Source: Mixta gaviniae (GTDB lineage Bacteria > Pseudomonadota > Gammaproteobacteria > Enterobacterales > Enterobacteriaceae). From it: 64,000 nt of DNA. The first letter of the stretch is position 1; every line of letters begins with the position of its first letter. Below, in pieces: positions 30,894-39,595 of this stretch. The notes under the pieces were generated by a model, which searched no databases, had not been told where the DNA came from, and was given only the letters and a program-made list of their open reading frames with translations. The DNA is taken from positions 2,604,001 to 2,668,000 of the forward strand of contig NZ_CP026377.1 of NCBI RefSeq assembly GCF_002953195.1, read 5' to 3'. Position numbers and translations under genes: made by a program.

Positions 30894-31360
30894 ATGATTA
30901 CCCCTCTGTAGCTTTCATAACTCCCGCTACGCATTACCTCAGCGTGACGTTTTGCCCGATTGGGCGTTTGTCGCGCCCACTTGCTCATCAGCATGCTGCT
31001 GGCAGCAGCGGCGAAGTTTTCCTGGGAAATCAGGGCCAGCATATTCTTGAATCCTGCTAACCCTTCGACGCCCATCTGCCAGGCCATGCTGTATAAGATA
31101 TCGCTCCGCGGTTCGTTGCAGTGTCGAAGCGCATCGACAATGCCCGGTACGCTGTTCATTTGTAACCTGTTATTGCTCAACAGGGTTTCCAGCCAAACGC
31201 TGCCCACCACTTCAGGAACAGTGAAGGTATAATTACTGACGGGACAGCCGCGCGGCCCAAGCTTGATGCCGTAAGCGACGGTAGGAAAACCTTCGGTGTC
31301 GATATAAGGTTTCGCCCGATAACCCTCTTCAAATTTAAGAATTTTTATAATTTCACTCAT
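30890..31360 (-). CDS. T4-type (GH24) phage lysozyme
   Basis: 156 residues. The T4 lysozyme catalytic triad is visible: Glu12 (KFEEGYRAKPY), Asp21 and Thr27 (IDTEGFPTVAYGIKLG). Further family text includes ILYSMAWQMGVEGLAGF and the C-terminal ANRAKRHAEV-like helix (TPNRAKRHAEVMRSG). It has no signal sequence, so it needs the coupled holin to reach the murein. Its start follows AAAAAGGAGCAGGGCT. It is the first gene of the run and is divergent from the repressor gene at 31533. Confidence 0.85.
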   Translation of the reverse strand: MSEIIKILKFEEGYRAKPYIDTEGFPTVAYGIKLGPRGCPVSNYTFTVPEVVGSVWLETLLSNNRLQMNSVPGIVDALRHCNEPRSDILYSMAWQMGVEGLAGFKNMLALISQENFAAAASSMLMSKWARQTPNRAKRHAEVMRSGSYESYRGVII

Positions 31361-31417
31361 AGCCCTGCTCCTTTTTACGACTCACCCGTGACCTTGTTAA
31401 AAATTGGCTCTGCTACA

Positions 31418-31490
31418 TTGGTGGTTTGCGTTCTGTTATGTATAATGCTGAGAATCCATAACAAAACGTATCGAAACAGGCCATAGCAAA
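31418..31490. promoter_or_regulatory. Divergent operator/promoter region of the repressor
   Basis: On the + strand TTGGTG (31418-31423) and TATAAT (31441-31446) are spaced by 17 bases and should drive the repressor. An inverted repeat TGTTATG/CATAACA (31434-31440 and 31457-31463) brackets the -10 box. A third half-site CCATAGCAAA lies at 31481-31490. The arrangement suggests autoregulation and control of the divergent lysozyme-holin-spike run. Confidence 0.6.
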
Positions 31491-31532
31491 GCGTGTTTGA
31501 CGAACAATACGGCGCGCTATAAATTTTCGTTT

Positions 31533-32135
31533 ATGAAAACAGATTCTCTTGCTACGCGGCTCAATATGGCGATGACAATGGCCGGGATGACGCAGGGTGC
31601 TTTAGCCAAAGCATCCGGCGTTTCGCAGCCTACTATCTGGCGTCTGACCAAAGGTCAGGCCGCTGGATCGCGTAAACTGGTCGACATCGCGGCCGCACTC
31701 AACGTTAACGTTGAATGGCTGGCCAAAGGTCAGGGAGAGATGCATGGGCCTTCCACTAAAGAAGGCTTTATGCAAGCTCCCGCGGCCAGTGACGTGCCTG
31801 TCTGGACGCTGGCAGGGAAAACCAGCGAAACCATCGCCACGCCTAACGGCGTCCGCGCCAAAAAAACCTGGCGAGCCTACTTAATCGATCGAAACAGCGG
31901 TTGCGCCGAAGCCACTGCGGGCAGTATCGTCATTGTCGATACCGATATTCAGCCCGAATCAGGCGACCTGGTTATCGCTCGGGTCAACGAGCGCATCAGC
32001 GTCTATCGCTATCTCGAGGGCCCATCTAACGGCTTTTTAACCGTGGATGATCCACGTTTACCGGCAGTAGAACTCTCTTCCTCCGCCGAACTCATCGGCG
32101 TCGCTATCTTTCTGATCCGTGATTTGCGCCGGTAA
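31533..32135 (+). CDS. XRE/S24 phage-type repressor with altered protease dyad
   Basis: An N-terminal XRE helix-turn-helix (GMTQGALAKASGVSQPTIWRL, about residues 18-38) is joined to a C-terminal S24/LexA-like dimerisation-protease domain (TAGSIVIVDTDIQPESGDLVIA). The ATG at 31533 gives about 200 residues; a TTG at 31497 is an alternative. The serine of the LexA dyad seems kept (NSGCAEA), but the lysine position reads Tyr in ISVYRYLEG, so self-cleavage is probably lost. It is divergent from lysozyme-holin-spike and likely represses them. Confidence 0.8.
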   Translation: MKTDSLATRLNMAMTMAGMTQGALAKASGVSQPTIWRLTKGQAAGSRKLVDIAAALNVNVEWLAKGQGEMHGPSTKEGFMQAPAASDVPVWTLAGKTSETIATPNGVRAKKTWRAYLIDRNSGCAEATAGSIVIVDTDIQPESGDLVIARVNERISVYRYLEGPSNGFLTVDDPRLPAVELSSSAELIGVAIFLIRDLRR

Positions 32136-33440
32136 GCCGCCACATCTTCATCCGGTAAGGTGAACTCACAGTACTGCCCACCGGCGACACGATATAAGAC
32201 ATAAATCATGGCGAACCTCTTCAGCTACTCAGCCCGTCAGTTATCCAACTTCCCATCGACGCCGAGGCGCCGCTCCGTGGGTTAACTATGCTTCAACACG
32301 CCCCTGAAGCATGAATGCGGCTTATTAGTTCGCTGACGAGGCGGTTAACACATTCACCACACTTCATAACCTTTGTTATTAAAAATACTATTAGGTATTA
32401 AAAAACTGTCAAGTTTGTTACTGGAAAAACCAGCAGTCACAGGACGCGTTTCTGATAACTAAACGTAGGATCAGCGGGGGCTGACGGGGTGCAGAAGGAG
32501 AGCTAACTTCGTGACAGCTAATCATTTTTTCTTTCGAAATGGTTAAACAAGCTTAACGGTAACCAGACATTGCAAAGCGAGAAAAATTTTTTCAGTCGCG
32601 CTAAAAAAAATTTTTCCATCCCAGTTCCCATTGGCACGAATAAATACAAATATCTCTATTTATCAACTAATTAATCAAAACACCTCCTCGCGCTATCCTG
32701 GAGCCACGCTTTGGATAAAAAATGCGCAAATTTTGTGATGCGCTGCGAATTTTTTTTATCAGATGAAAATCAGTGTGTTAACAAGGATGGCAGATAACGC
32801 GTTGTCGTGCCGGTCTGCTTGATACAGCGGGGCTTATGTTGTTAGCAAACGTAATCAATGCAGTGACATTAAATGCTTATCTTTCTTCAGGCCTGCTACA
32901 GTGTTGTTTTACTGATGAATCAAAAGCGTATTACGTAGTAATAGCGAACGGTTAAAGCGCGCCGGCAAGCATGTCACTGGCTGCCTGCGGAGCGAAAAGC
33001 GTGAAGTATAGGGTGAAACCGGGCAGAGCTGGTGGTGGGCGGACAGGAGGATCGAGGTGGGAAAGACGCAAAAGGCGGAAAGATTGCGCTTTACGGCAGC
33101 GGGTGCCACCAGGCAAAGGGCAAGAGAGACATTTCTGCGGGTATTTTTGCCAGGGCGAAAAGCGGGCTTCAGGCTAATGCAGGGAAAGGCAATCGGGATA
33201 GTTTAGGGTTGACGGCGAGGCTGACACAGGAGATGCCGCATCGGGATGAGGCGGACATCTTACGGTTTGCTGCAAACCCTTCCCGAAAGAACCGGCACCC
33301 GGCAATGCAGCGTCAGAAATAGCGCTATTTCAGGGTTTACAGCCAGGCTGACGCAGAAACACCGGCATCGATGCGATAGAGGGCTTAATGAGGTCGCCGG
33401 GCTTGTTCCGGGCGACAGCCGAAGCGGCCGCCCCACTGCG
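32136..33440. other. 1.3-kb stretch without a convincing gene
   Basis: The left half is AT-rich (32330-32900) with oligo-A/T runs. The right half (32940-33440) is GC-richer and holds two related 55-base segments (see repeat entry). Short frames exist, for example a minus-strand frame beginning at 32209 (MIYVLYRVAGGQYCEF) after AGAGG, but it runs antisense into the repressor gene and cannot be supported as a gene. This looks like eroded prophage DNA. Confidence 0.5.
33202..33382 (+). repeat. Two imperfect ~55-base direct repeats
   Basis: 33202-33255 and 33328-33382 share the order AGGGTT.AC.GC.AGGCTGAC.CAG, then a CCGGCATCG-like core and GAT.GAGG, about 75% identical by eye. They lie in non-coding DNA just after the lipoprotein gene's 3' end. 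The origin is unknown. Confidence 0.45.
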
Positions 33441-33899
33441 CTATGCGCCGGTCAGCGCATCATATTCCTGCTGCAGGGCATCAATGTTCAGCGCGGCGTA
33501 ATCGCCATCTTTCGGCTGTGCAATCTGACGCAGCAGCACATTTTGATGCGTGTAACGCCTGGCCTGTTTCGTGATTGCCGTAGCGGCAAAGCTCCCTTTT
33601 AACGCTTCATTTTCTCTGATGGAATAGAGCATAAACGGCGTTTCGCTTGTTGCCGGTTTACAGCCAACAAACCAGTCGGCCTCGCGGTAAAGCAGCTTGC
33701 ACCGGGCGGTAAAAACGCTCATTGAAAGACCGCTTTCGATCTCACTGCGCGCCACGGTGGCCCAGCCCGGCGGCGTTAATTTTTCTCCTGCATTATCAGG
33801 GTTTTTGACATAGGTCACCCCCTCTTTTTGCTTGCATCCCATCAGAGCCAACACCACTACGGCAATCACTGCGCCTGCCATCCTGTTTTTCATGTCCAT
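33441..33899 (-). CDS. Putative lipoprotein of unknown function
   Basis: About 152 residues. A short basic start (MDMKNRMAG) leads into a hydrophobic stretch and a lipobox ALMGC, so it should be lipid-anchored in the envelope. The mature part begins KQKEGVTYVKNPDNAGEKLT and holds two further Cys residues (ARCKLLYREADWFVGCK). The ATG at 33899 follows GGGACGC; a start at 33917 is also possible. No family was recognised and no neighbour explains its role. Confidence 0.6.
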   Translation of the reverse strand: MDMKNRMAGAVIAVVVLALMGCKQKEGVTYVKNPDNAGEKLTPPGWATVARSEIESGLSMSVFTARCKLLYREADWFVGCKPATSETPFMLYSIRENEALKGSFAATAITKQARRYTHQNVLLRQIAQPKDGDYAALNIDALQQEYDALTGA

Positions 33900-34388
33900 G
33901 CGTCCCGCGTTTTTCATCTTATCTACTGCTTTACAGCTGCCATCTTAAAGAATGGTGAAAATTATATAATGATACGCCTCAATATACTAAGAATATTCTT
34001 AATGAAATCAGGACCAGAAAAAACACGATACTAAACAGGCGCTGTCCTATTATCAGCGTCGCCTGTCCTGAATTTATGACATCCCCGGCGCAGCGCATGC
34101 AGCTCGCTATCATCTCTGCTGCTACAGGTTTTGGGTTTAATGGGTCAACGATAGAATCAGGTACAGGCCAGCCGTGCTTAAACCTGGCTGGCCGCCAGAC
34201 CAGTCACGTTTTAGGATGCGGGCCAGGGGGCTGCCCTGCTTACCGCCCGATCCTCTCTGCTCTCTGTCCCGCCCGCGCTGTGCCCGCCTTGTTGCGATAG
34301 TTATCGCAAAAGCGGCGCGCCGGGTGGTTATTCTGTCGCCGCCGGGCCTGTGCCTGGCTCAGAGTCGGATGGCAAAGCGGCCCCCAAT
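33900..34388. other. Non-coding spacer
   Basis: AT-rich promoter-like DNA upstream of the lipoprotein gene (33940-34040), then GC-rich DNA without a credible frame up to the terminator of the tRNA-like RNA. Confidence 0.45.
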
Positions 34389-34410
34389 AAAAAAACCGCC
34401 CGAAGGCGGT
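34389..34410 (-). terminator. Intrinsic terminator of the tRNA-like RNA
   Basis: On the minus strand ACCGCC-TTCG-GGCGGT is followed by seven Ts. The hairpin has a stable UUCG tetraloop and begins six bases after the acceptor-like strand. Confidence 0.85.
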
Positions 34411-34415
34411 CAGTT

Positions 34416-34537
34416 TATCAGGGTGGGATTCGAACCCACGTTCTTGCAGTATTGGTCACGCGCACCACTGCCTGATGTAGCTTATGTCACGCTTTGTCCC
34501 GTCAGAGCTTCCGCCCGGCCATCTCGCGCACCTGATG
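34416..34537 (-). ncRNA. tRNA-like small RNA with own promoter and terminator
   Basis: The 3' part is a perfect tRNA T-arm (GTGGG-TTCGAAT-CCCAC, 34423-34439), followed by CCTGATA. That strand can pair with CATCAGG at the 5' end (34531-34537) as a 6-7 bp acceptor stem. A second CATCAGG lies inside (34471-34477). The 5' part has GAGATGGCC, reminiscent of the D-arm of class II tRNAs. The inner sequence also allows GCAGT/ACTGC. Instead of CCA the RNA continues AACT into a terminator. A TATGAT box (34543-34548) would start transcription at the first CATCAGG. At about 122 bases it is too long for a normal tRNA, and no anticodon arm can be assigned. It could be a divergent tRNA, a regulatory RNA derived from one, or a relic. 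Confidence 0.5.
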
Positions 34538-34918
34538 GAGTCATCATAGCCTGGCTTCGCCCCGCTTCACAGCACACCCGCCCGTAAGCACTGCAGGGAG
34601 GTAATAAAAAATGCCCAGACGTTTCACCTGCGTTAATCTTCTTTAACAGCCTCGATGCGGAAAGCGGCCGAAGCCAGATTTACCGGTGAAACTGCAGATA
34701 GCTGCGGGCGGCTATCTGCGGAAGGAAGGGTAGCGAAACAGACCGGCAGCGTGGTGAAAAGGTGTTCTGAAGAGCCCCGAAGAGGCAAGGCAATAATCAG
34801 GAACAATCCTGTTAATGCCTTGCTATAACGCCTGATACGATGCACTCCTGCCACCAGCACAGTGACGGGCTGGTGCGCCCCGAAGGCTTTATTGACCTTA
34901 TGAACTGGAGAATTTTGA
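34538..34918. other. Intergenic region between the tRNA-like RNA and the AriR-like gene
   Basis: It holds the TATGAT promoter element of the minus-strand RNA (34543-34548) and, toward 34900, a Shine-Dalgarno GGAG for the next gene. Nothing else was recognised. Confidence 0.45.
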
Positions 34919-35119
34919 ATGGACCTCGATAACCCGGAAGATACCAATGCTGTCTATGCGGCGATCGGATACGCTGTTTCGTGCTTAATAGAATCAGGCA
35001 AGCCGCTGGAAAGAGACCACCTGCTGGCGCAGCTCAGGCAGATTGAAGAGCAGTCGGTAGATGGAATGAAAAAAATTTACGCCGAGGCCCTCCAGATGGT
35101 GGCGAGTGAAAAATTCTGA
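34919..35119 (+). CDS. AriR/YmgB-like small regulator
   Basis: 66 residues, with a good Shine-Dalgarno (CTGGAGAATTTTGA before ATG). The pattern AIGYAVSCLIESGKPLERDHLLAQL, then EEQSVDGMKKIYAEALQMV, matches the small helical Biofilm/acid-resistance regulator family of E. coli YmgB (AriR), which forms dimers linked to biofilm and acid stress. The N-terminus is shorter than in AriR (88 residues). It stands alone. Confidence 0.65.
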   Translation: MDLDNPEDTNAVYAAIGYAVSCLIESGKPLERDHLLAQLRQIEEQSVDGMKKIYAEALQMVASEKF

Positions 35120-35754
35120 TCGGCTCGCCTGAATCGTGACCGCAGCGGCGCAATATATCGCTGCTGCCAGCGCAGGGAGAACATTTTATACATTGTTTTT
35201 TGAGTTCGTTACGTTTTACTGCGGGCAAGAGATACGCTGCCTCAGGCTATTCGTTACCAAAGCGAAGGTTATAATTACAGGTGTCAATCAGCACGTAAAA
35301 AAGCAGAATAAAAAAACTTTTTGATTTTATGTGGTTTTAAGCATCACGCATTGTATGGCATCTTCAGGGAATAAAGGCCGGGTTATCATGGTTTCGTTAA
35401 AAATAAATAACCGGATGATAAAGCAAAGAGATCAGTGATATTGATAAAATATAGCCCTTATCCTGCTTGGTTTTTCTTCCTCCACACTGTCACCATCAGC
35501 GTTAAGCGCTGCCTTACATTCATCAAATAATGATATGCCCCCTCTGAGTAGCGTTATGACGTTTATCTTAATGCTCTTATCGCTGGTTTCCTGCGGTAGT
35601 GACACTCTTCGCTTATGGCTCACTGTGTAAATGCGCCAGCAAGGTGAACGGACACTGAAGAACGGAGCAATAATTTCCTGACAGGATGCAATAGCGCATC
35701 CTGTCAAACGTCATATTTTGCCGGTTTTCGCTTTCTCTTACCGGACCACGCTCT
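35120..35754. other. AT-rich stretch without a convincing gene
   Basis: About 635 bases. Several short frames exist on both strands, but none has a good start signal or protein-like composition. A degraded gene is possible. No RNA or repeat was recognised. Confidence 0.45.
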
Positions 35755-36887
35755 TTAAGGCTTAAGGATGACCTTTGTCCAGCCTTCATCCCGATCATCG
35801 AAGTGCTTATATCCCGTCGGGGCCTCTTCAAGCGAAAGGCGGTGTGAAATTATCTCACCCGGGCTGGCTTTACCGTGATGGATGAGGCGGGCCAGCTGAC
35901 GATTATAGGCTTTGACGTTCGCCTGGCCGGTACGGATCGCCTGACCTTTAAACCAGAAGTTGCCAAAATCAAATGGCATCTTACCCTCTTTGGCAAGGTC
36001 AGATGACGCCCCTGGATCCTGCGGAATAAAGACGCCTACCACCCCGATGCCTCCGGTTGCTTTCGTCGATGCGACAAGGCTGTTCATGGTCGCCGAATTG
36101 TCTTCATGACCATGTTTGTTACAGCACTGGTAGCCGACACATTCGCAGCCGCAATCGGTACCGCGTCCATCCGTCAGGTCGAGAATTTTCTGTACTGCCT
36201 CATCGCCAGTCGCATTGATGCCTGTAGCCCCCAATTTTTCTGCCAGAGCCAAACGGTCCTGGTGCGTATCCACCACAAATACCTGAGAGGCGCCTTTAAT
36301 GATCGCCGAATGCGCGGCCATCAAACCGACCGGACCCGCGCCATAAATGGCCACGCTTTCGCCCGCCTTCAATCCGGCAAGTTCTGTTGCATGCCAGCCG
36401 GTAGGGAAAATGTCAGAAAGCATCACATAGTCATCTTCTTTTTCTGCCGCGTCCGGGGAAGAACAAGGCAGTTAAAGTCGGCGAAGGGGACACGAAGCAG
36501 TTCTGCCTGGCCACCCTCCCAGGGGCCCATTTCAGCAAACCCATACGCGGCGCCCGCTGTACCCGGGTTAGCGGTCAGGCAAAAGCCGGTCAGACCTTTT
36601 TCGCAATTTTCGCAAAAACCACATCCCACGTTAAACGGCAGGCAAACATAGTCGCCCACCTTAATACGTTCCACGCCTGAGCCAATTTCAACCACTTCCC
36701 CGAGGTTTTCGTGCCCCAGAATACGCCCCTGTTCAAAGCTGGTTCGGCCCTCATACATGTGCAGGTCCGACCCACAAATATTGGTGGTGGTGATGCGAAC
36801 AAGGACATCCGTAGGACGGACGATTTTTGCATCCGGTACCTCTTTAACCCTGACATCATAGGGACCGTTATAGATTACTGCTTTCAT
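35755..36887 (-). pseudogene. Zinc alcohol / glutathione-independent formaldehyde dehydrogenase, frameshifted
   Basis: The N-terminal piece (36423-36887) has the GroES-like zinc domain: NICGSDLHMYEG, GHENLGEVVEIGSG and the structural-zinc Cys cluster GCGFCENCEKGLTGFC. It runs out of frame after FADFNCLVLP. The C-terminal piece (35755-36426) resumes with MLSDIFPTGWHATELAGL and the Rossmann part VAIYGAGPVGLMAAHSA. Adding one base in the C-run (GGGG on the + strand at 36455-36458) restores DAAEKEDDYVMLSD, giving about 378 residues, the usual length for FdhA-type enzymes that oxidise formaldehyde with NAD. The gene has a good start (GAAGGAGAAAAGG before ATG). It is either a real single-base loss or a base-calling error in a homopolymer. 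Confidence 0.85.
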
Positions 36888-37200
36888 CCTTTTCTCCTTC
36901 TTACGCGCGGGAAAATAGTGCTGCCCGGCGGGTTGGGTTAGCCATCAAGTTTAGCTGCCATGAGAGGGCACGCGATCGCAGGAAGGAAGATCGGGATGTT
37001 TCTTACTTAAGGGCATTGAGGGCGGCAAGAGACAGACTTACCGCTGAAGCGCACCAGAAGAAGGTAAAAATGGCGGGCGTTACTCTGTTTAAGCAGGCCG
37101 CAAATGATCACCAGAAGCAGATAAAAAATCCATTGTATCCCGGCCCGGTGCCAAACTGGCGGGATCAGGCTGAGGGATGTTATTCAATCAGAAAGAGGCA

Positions 37201-37241
37201 GAGAGACAGACAGAGAGACAGAGAGACAGAGAGACAGAGAG
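37201..37241 (+). repeat. GAGAGACA microsatellite
   Basis: The 8-base unit GAGAGACA is repeated about four and a half times with one GACA interruption; a degenerate unit precedes it. It lies in non-coding DNA between the broken dehydrogenase and the chemoreceptor gene. Confidence 0.85.
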
Positions 37242-37278
37242 CATAACCTTTACAGGCGGATTTGCGTCAAGCCCCTGA

Positions 37279-37304
37279 AAAAGCGCTGCCATAGCAGCGC
37301 TTTT
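37279..37304. terminator. Bidirectional hairpin after the chemoreceptor gene
   Basis: AAAAGCGCTGC pairs perfectly with GCAGCGCTTTT around CATA, 33 bases past the chemoreceptor stop. Confidence 0.85.
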
Positions 37305-37337
37305 AACAAACAAGGCATTAAATCTCACCCTCAGGAA

Positions 37338-38996
37338 TTAAAAGCTTTCCCAGTTCACTTTACTCGCTTCAGCCCCACTCAATGCAGGCTTTTTTGAAGG
37401 GTGTAACGTTCTGCTGAACGGCACGTTAGCGGCCACCTCAACATGCGCTGCACTTCCGTTCAGCGCGAAGGTAGAAACCAGTCTCGACAAGGTTTCCGCT
37501 TGTTCCTGCAACGATTTAGATGCTGAGGACGCTTCTTCAACCAGAGAGGCGTTTTGCTGCGTGACTTCGTCCATTTGCCCGATGGCCAGATGCACCTGTT
37601 CAATGCCTTTACTCTGTTCAGAGGTTGCTGCAGCAATCTCATTAACCAGATCGGTAACCTGCTGGATAGCAGTACTGACGTTGTCTGTATTGCCGCCAAC
37701 ATGCGTGGCCTGATTAAGCCCCTGTTCAACCTGCGAAACAGAGACTGAAATCAAATCTTTTATTTCGCGGGCAGCAGCAGAAGAGCGCTGTGCCAGATTA
37801 CGAACTTCAGAAGCAACGACCGCAAACCCTCTACCATGCTCCCCTGCCCGCGCGGCCTCAACTGCGGCATTCAGCGCCAGGATGTTGGTCTGGAAAGCAA
37901 TACCCTCGATCAAACCGGTAATTTCAGAAATTTTAGCTGAGCTGCCGCGGATCGCTGACATGGTATCCAGCATTTGGCTGACCGCGCTTCCGTTTTGACG
38001 CGATAAATTGTTCGCATTATTCGCCAGCTCGCTTGCCTGAACGGCACTATCGGCATTCTGTCGAACGGTCTCGCTTAAGGTAGCCATACTCGCTGACGTC
38101 TCTTCCAGAGAGGCAGCCTGCTGCTCAGTGCGTGACGACAGATCTTCATTGCCTGCGGCGATCTGGGTGGATCCGGTACTGACCGATTGTGCCGCATGGT
38201 TGACTGACAAAAGCGTTGTGGAAACCTTTTTCAACAGGGTGTTGAATGCCGTTGCGGTCTGGCCTATTTCATCATTTCTCATGACAGAAGCAACCTGCGT
38301 CAAATCCAGGTTATTACTTACCTCGGTCATCGTCCTCTTCATGCTATTGAGGCTTCGCTTAATTCCCAAAATAATATTGGCAGAAAAAATACCAAGCAGA
38401 AGAATGATCACCCCTGTGGCACTGCTCATCATCCACAACGTTTTTGAATAAATTTGATCATTGGTCGTTTTTAGCTGATCGGCAATTTTTATATTCAAAT
38501 CAATTTGTTTTGTGAATTCCGCTTCCATTTTACGCGTTGCGGCGCCGACACCTTCCCCACCCTTAAGCAGCGCCAGGGAGAGCGTATTATCATGGCTTTT
38601 TGCAGCGGCCATAAAAGCGGGCAGCGCGGCGCGCACGGCATCAATATTGCGTAATGCTTGCCCGGTCATCGCCTTATCTTCCTCGTTGGAGATATCATTA
38701 GCCATGTAATAATCAGTGAGCGTTTTCAGCGTAGTTAGCAGACTTTCTATTCTTTCTTCTGCTGCATTCTGATCGGCGCTCGCTACAGCCGTCTGATAAC
38801 GATACAGGGCAATGCCCAGCTGATTGGTTGTGCTGATAGATTTATTCAGATCCTTAATGCTGGGTATCGCATTGACCTGAACATATTCAAAACGTGACTG
38901 AAAACCTGAAATCACGGAAAATGAAACGGCAACAATGGCGAAAAGTGATAAAGCCAGCAAAGAAAACGCCAGCAACAAACGCTGAGTGATAGTCAT
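37338..38996 (-). CDS. Methyl-accepting chemotaxis protein
   Basis: 552 residues. There is a first membrane helix at about residues 8-30, a helical periplasmic sensor of the four-helix-bundle type (31-185), a second membrane helix (about 188-212), a HAMP domain and a long signalling domain. The signalling hairpin reads [21 protein letters not shown]. The C-terminus is NWESF, a variant of the NWETF pentapeptide that tethers CheR and CheB, so it should adapt like Tar/Tsr. The sensor has no recognised ligand motif. A near-consensus FliA promoter lies about 40 bases upstream of the start, so it is a class III flagellar-regulon gene. It stands alone, apart from the che operon in this window. Confidence 0.92.
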   Translation of the reverse strand: MTITQRLLLAFSLLALSLFAIVAVSFSVISGFQSRFEYVQVNAIPSIKDLNKSISTTNQLGIALYRYQTAVASADQNAAEERIESLLTTLKTLTDYYMANDISNEEDKAMTGQALRNIDAVRAALPAFMAAAKSHDNTLSLALLKGGEGVGAATRKMEAEFTKQIDLNIKIADQLKTTNDQIYSKTLWMMSSATGVIILLLGIFSANIILGIKRSLNSMKRTMTEVSNNLDLTQVASVMRNDEIGQTATAFNTLLKKVSTTLLSVNHAAQSVSTGSTQIAAGNEDLSSRTEQQAASLEETSASMATLSETVRQNADSAVQASELANNANNLSRQNGSAVSQMLDTMSAIRGSSAKISEITGLIEGIAFQTNILALNAAVEAARAGEHGRGFAVVASEVRNLAQRSSAAAREIKDLISVSVSQVEQGLNQATHVGGNTDNVSTAIQQVTDLVNEIAAATSEQSKGIEQVHLAIGQMDEVTQQNASLVEEASSASKSLQEQAETLSRLVSTFALNGSAAHVEVAANVPFSRTLHPSKKPALSGAEASKVNWESF

Positions 38997-39034
38997 ATGA
39001 ACCCTGATGTAAAAGTTAAATAGTGCAAAAGAGG

Positions 39035-39061
39035 TTATCGACGCGTTGTTGAGAGGCTTTA
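39035..39061 (-). promoter_or_regulatory. FliA (sigma-28) promoter of the chemoreceptor gene
   Basis: On the minus strand TAAAGCCT, an 11-base spacer and GTCGATAA match the sigma-28 consensus TAAAGTTT-N11-GCCGATAA in 12 of 16 positions or better, including all key bases of both boxes. Confidence 0.8.
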
Positions 39062-39416
39062 ACGGTTTATGTGTAATATATATTTTAAAGCAGCTTGCTA
39101 TTTACCGCGCTCCACTCTGTTCTCCATCACGCGGGTAAAAAAGATTGTCACTTTGTAATAAAAAGCCATAAAAGGTTAAACTATTCCATTATTCAGGCGC
39201 ATCAAGTCGATTGATTTATAAAGGTAAGAACGGCAGACAGAAAAAGGGCATAAATCCCCCTAAAACTTTTAGAAGAAATAACAGCGGGTTAACGCCTGTT
39301 TCAGTTAACTGCGTTAGCGCGCGACGTTTACCTTTTCTCTTACGCGCTTAGCGAGCATTAAATCCTCTCTTTTTTTGTTACCAAAATGGCGACGCAACGC
39401 AATCCCCTTATTTTGC

Positions 39417-39439
39417 ATAAAAAAAACCCCAACAACATG
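39417..39439. repeat. Left attachment repeat (attL)
   Basis: It starts AT followed by eight As and CCCC, then AACAACATG, identical over 23 bases to 49313-49335. The right part also lies in a palindrome AACAACATGTTGTT (39431-39444). Confidence 0.75.
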
Positions 39440-39595
39440 TTGTTAGCTCTAGTTAGATCTGATAAATACCCTCATTTAAAATCAATGACTTAATCAAAAA
39501 AACTGTATATTCATACATGTTTTTATTGGTTTTTTTATGTATTATGAATATCATTTTCTATCTGTCGGGACCCCTTGATAAGAACTAAGGTCAGG

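Larger units (their letters stand above)
36888..37337. other. Intergenic region with microsatellite and terminator
   Basis: About 450 bases between the dehydrogenase start and the chemoreceptor stop. It contains the GAGAGACA tandem repeat and a chemoreceptor terminator, listed separately, and no credible gene. Confidence 0.5.
38997..39595. other. Intergenic region holding the island's left end
   Basis: It carries the FliA promoter of the chemoreceptor gene, then AT-rich DNA, and the left 23-bp direct repeat at 39417-39439. The rest (39440-39595) is AT-rich leader of the integrase gene; GGGACCCC at about 39567 resembles GGGACCCCA near the right end (49271) and could be a recombinase arm site. 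Confidence 0.5.

Noticed and set aside
32009..32209. 66-codon minus-strand frame starting MIYVLYRV
   Set aside because: Has an AGAGG before the start and a plausible first third, but most of it is antisense to the repressor gene.
34416..34537. Calling the RNA a standard tRNA
   Set aside because: Only the T-arm and a closing stem are convincing; the length, missing CCA and lack of an anticodon arm do not allow an isotype.
35432..35707. 91-codon minus-strand frame in the AT-rich spacer
   Set aside because: No Shine-Dalgarno, mixed composition and no recognisable family.
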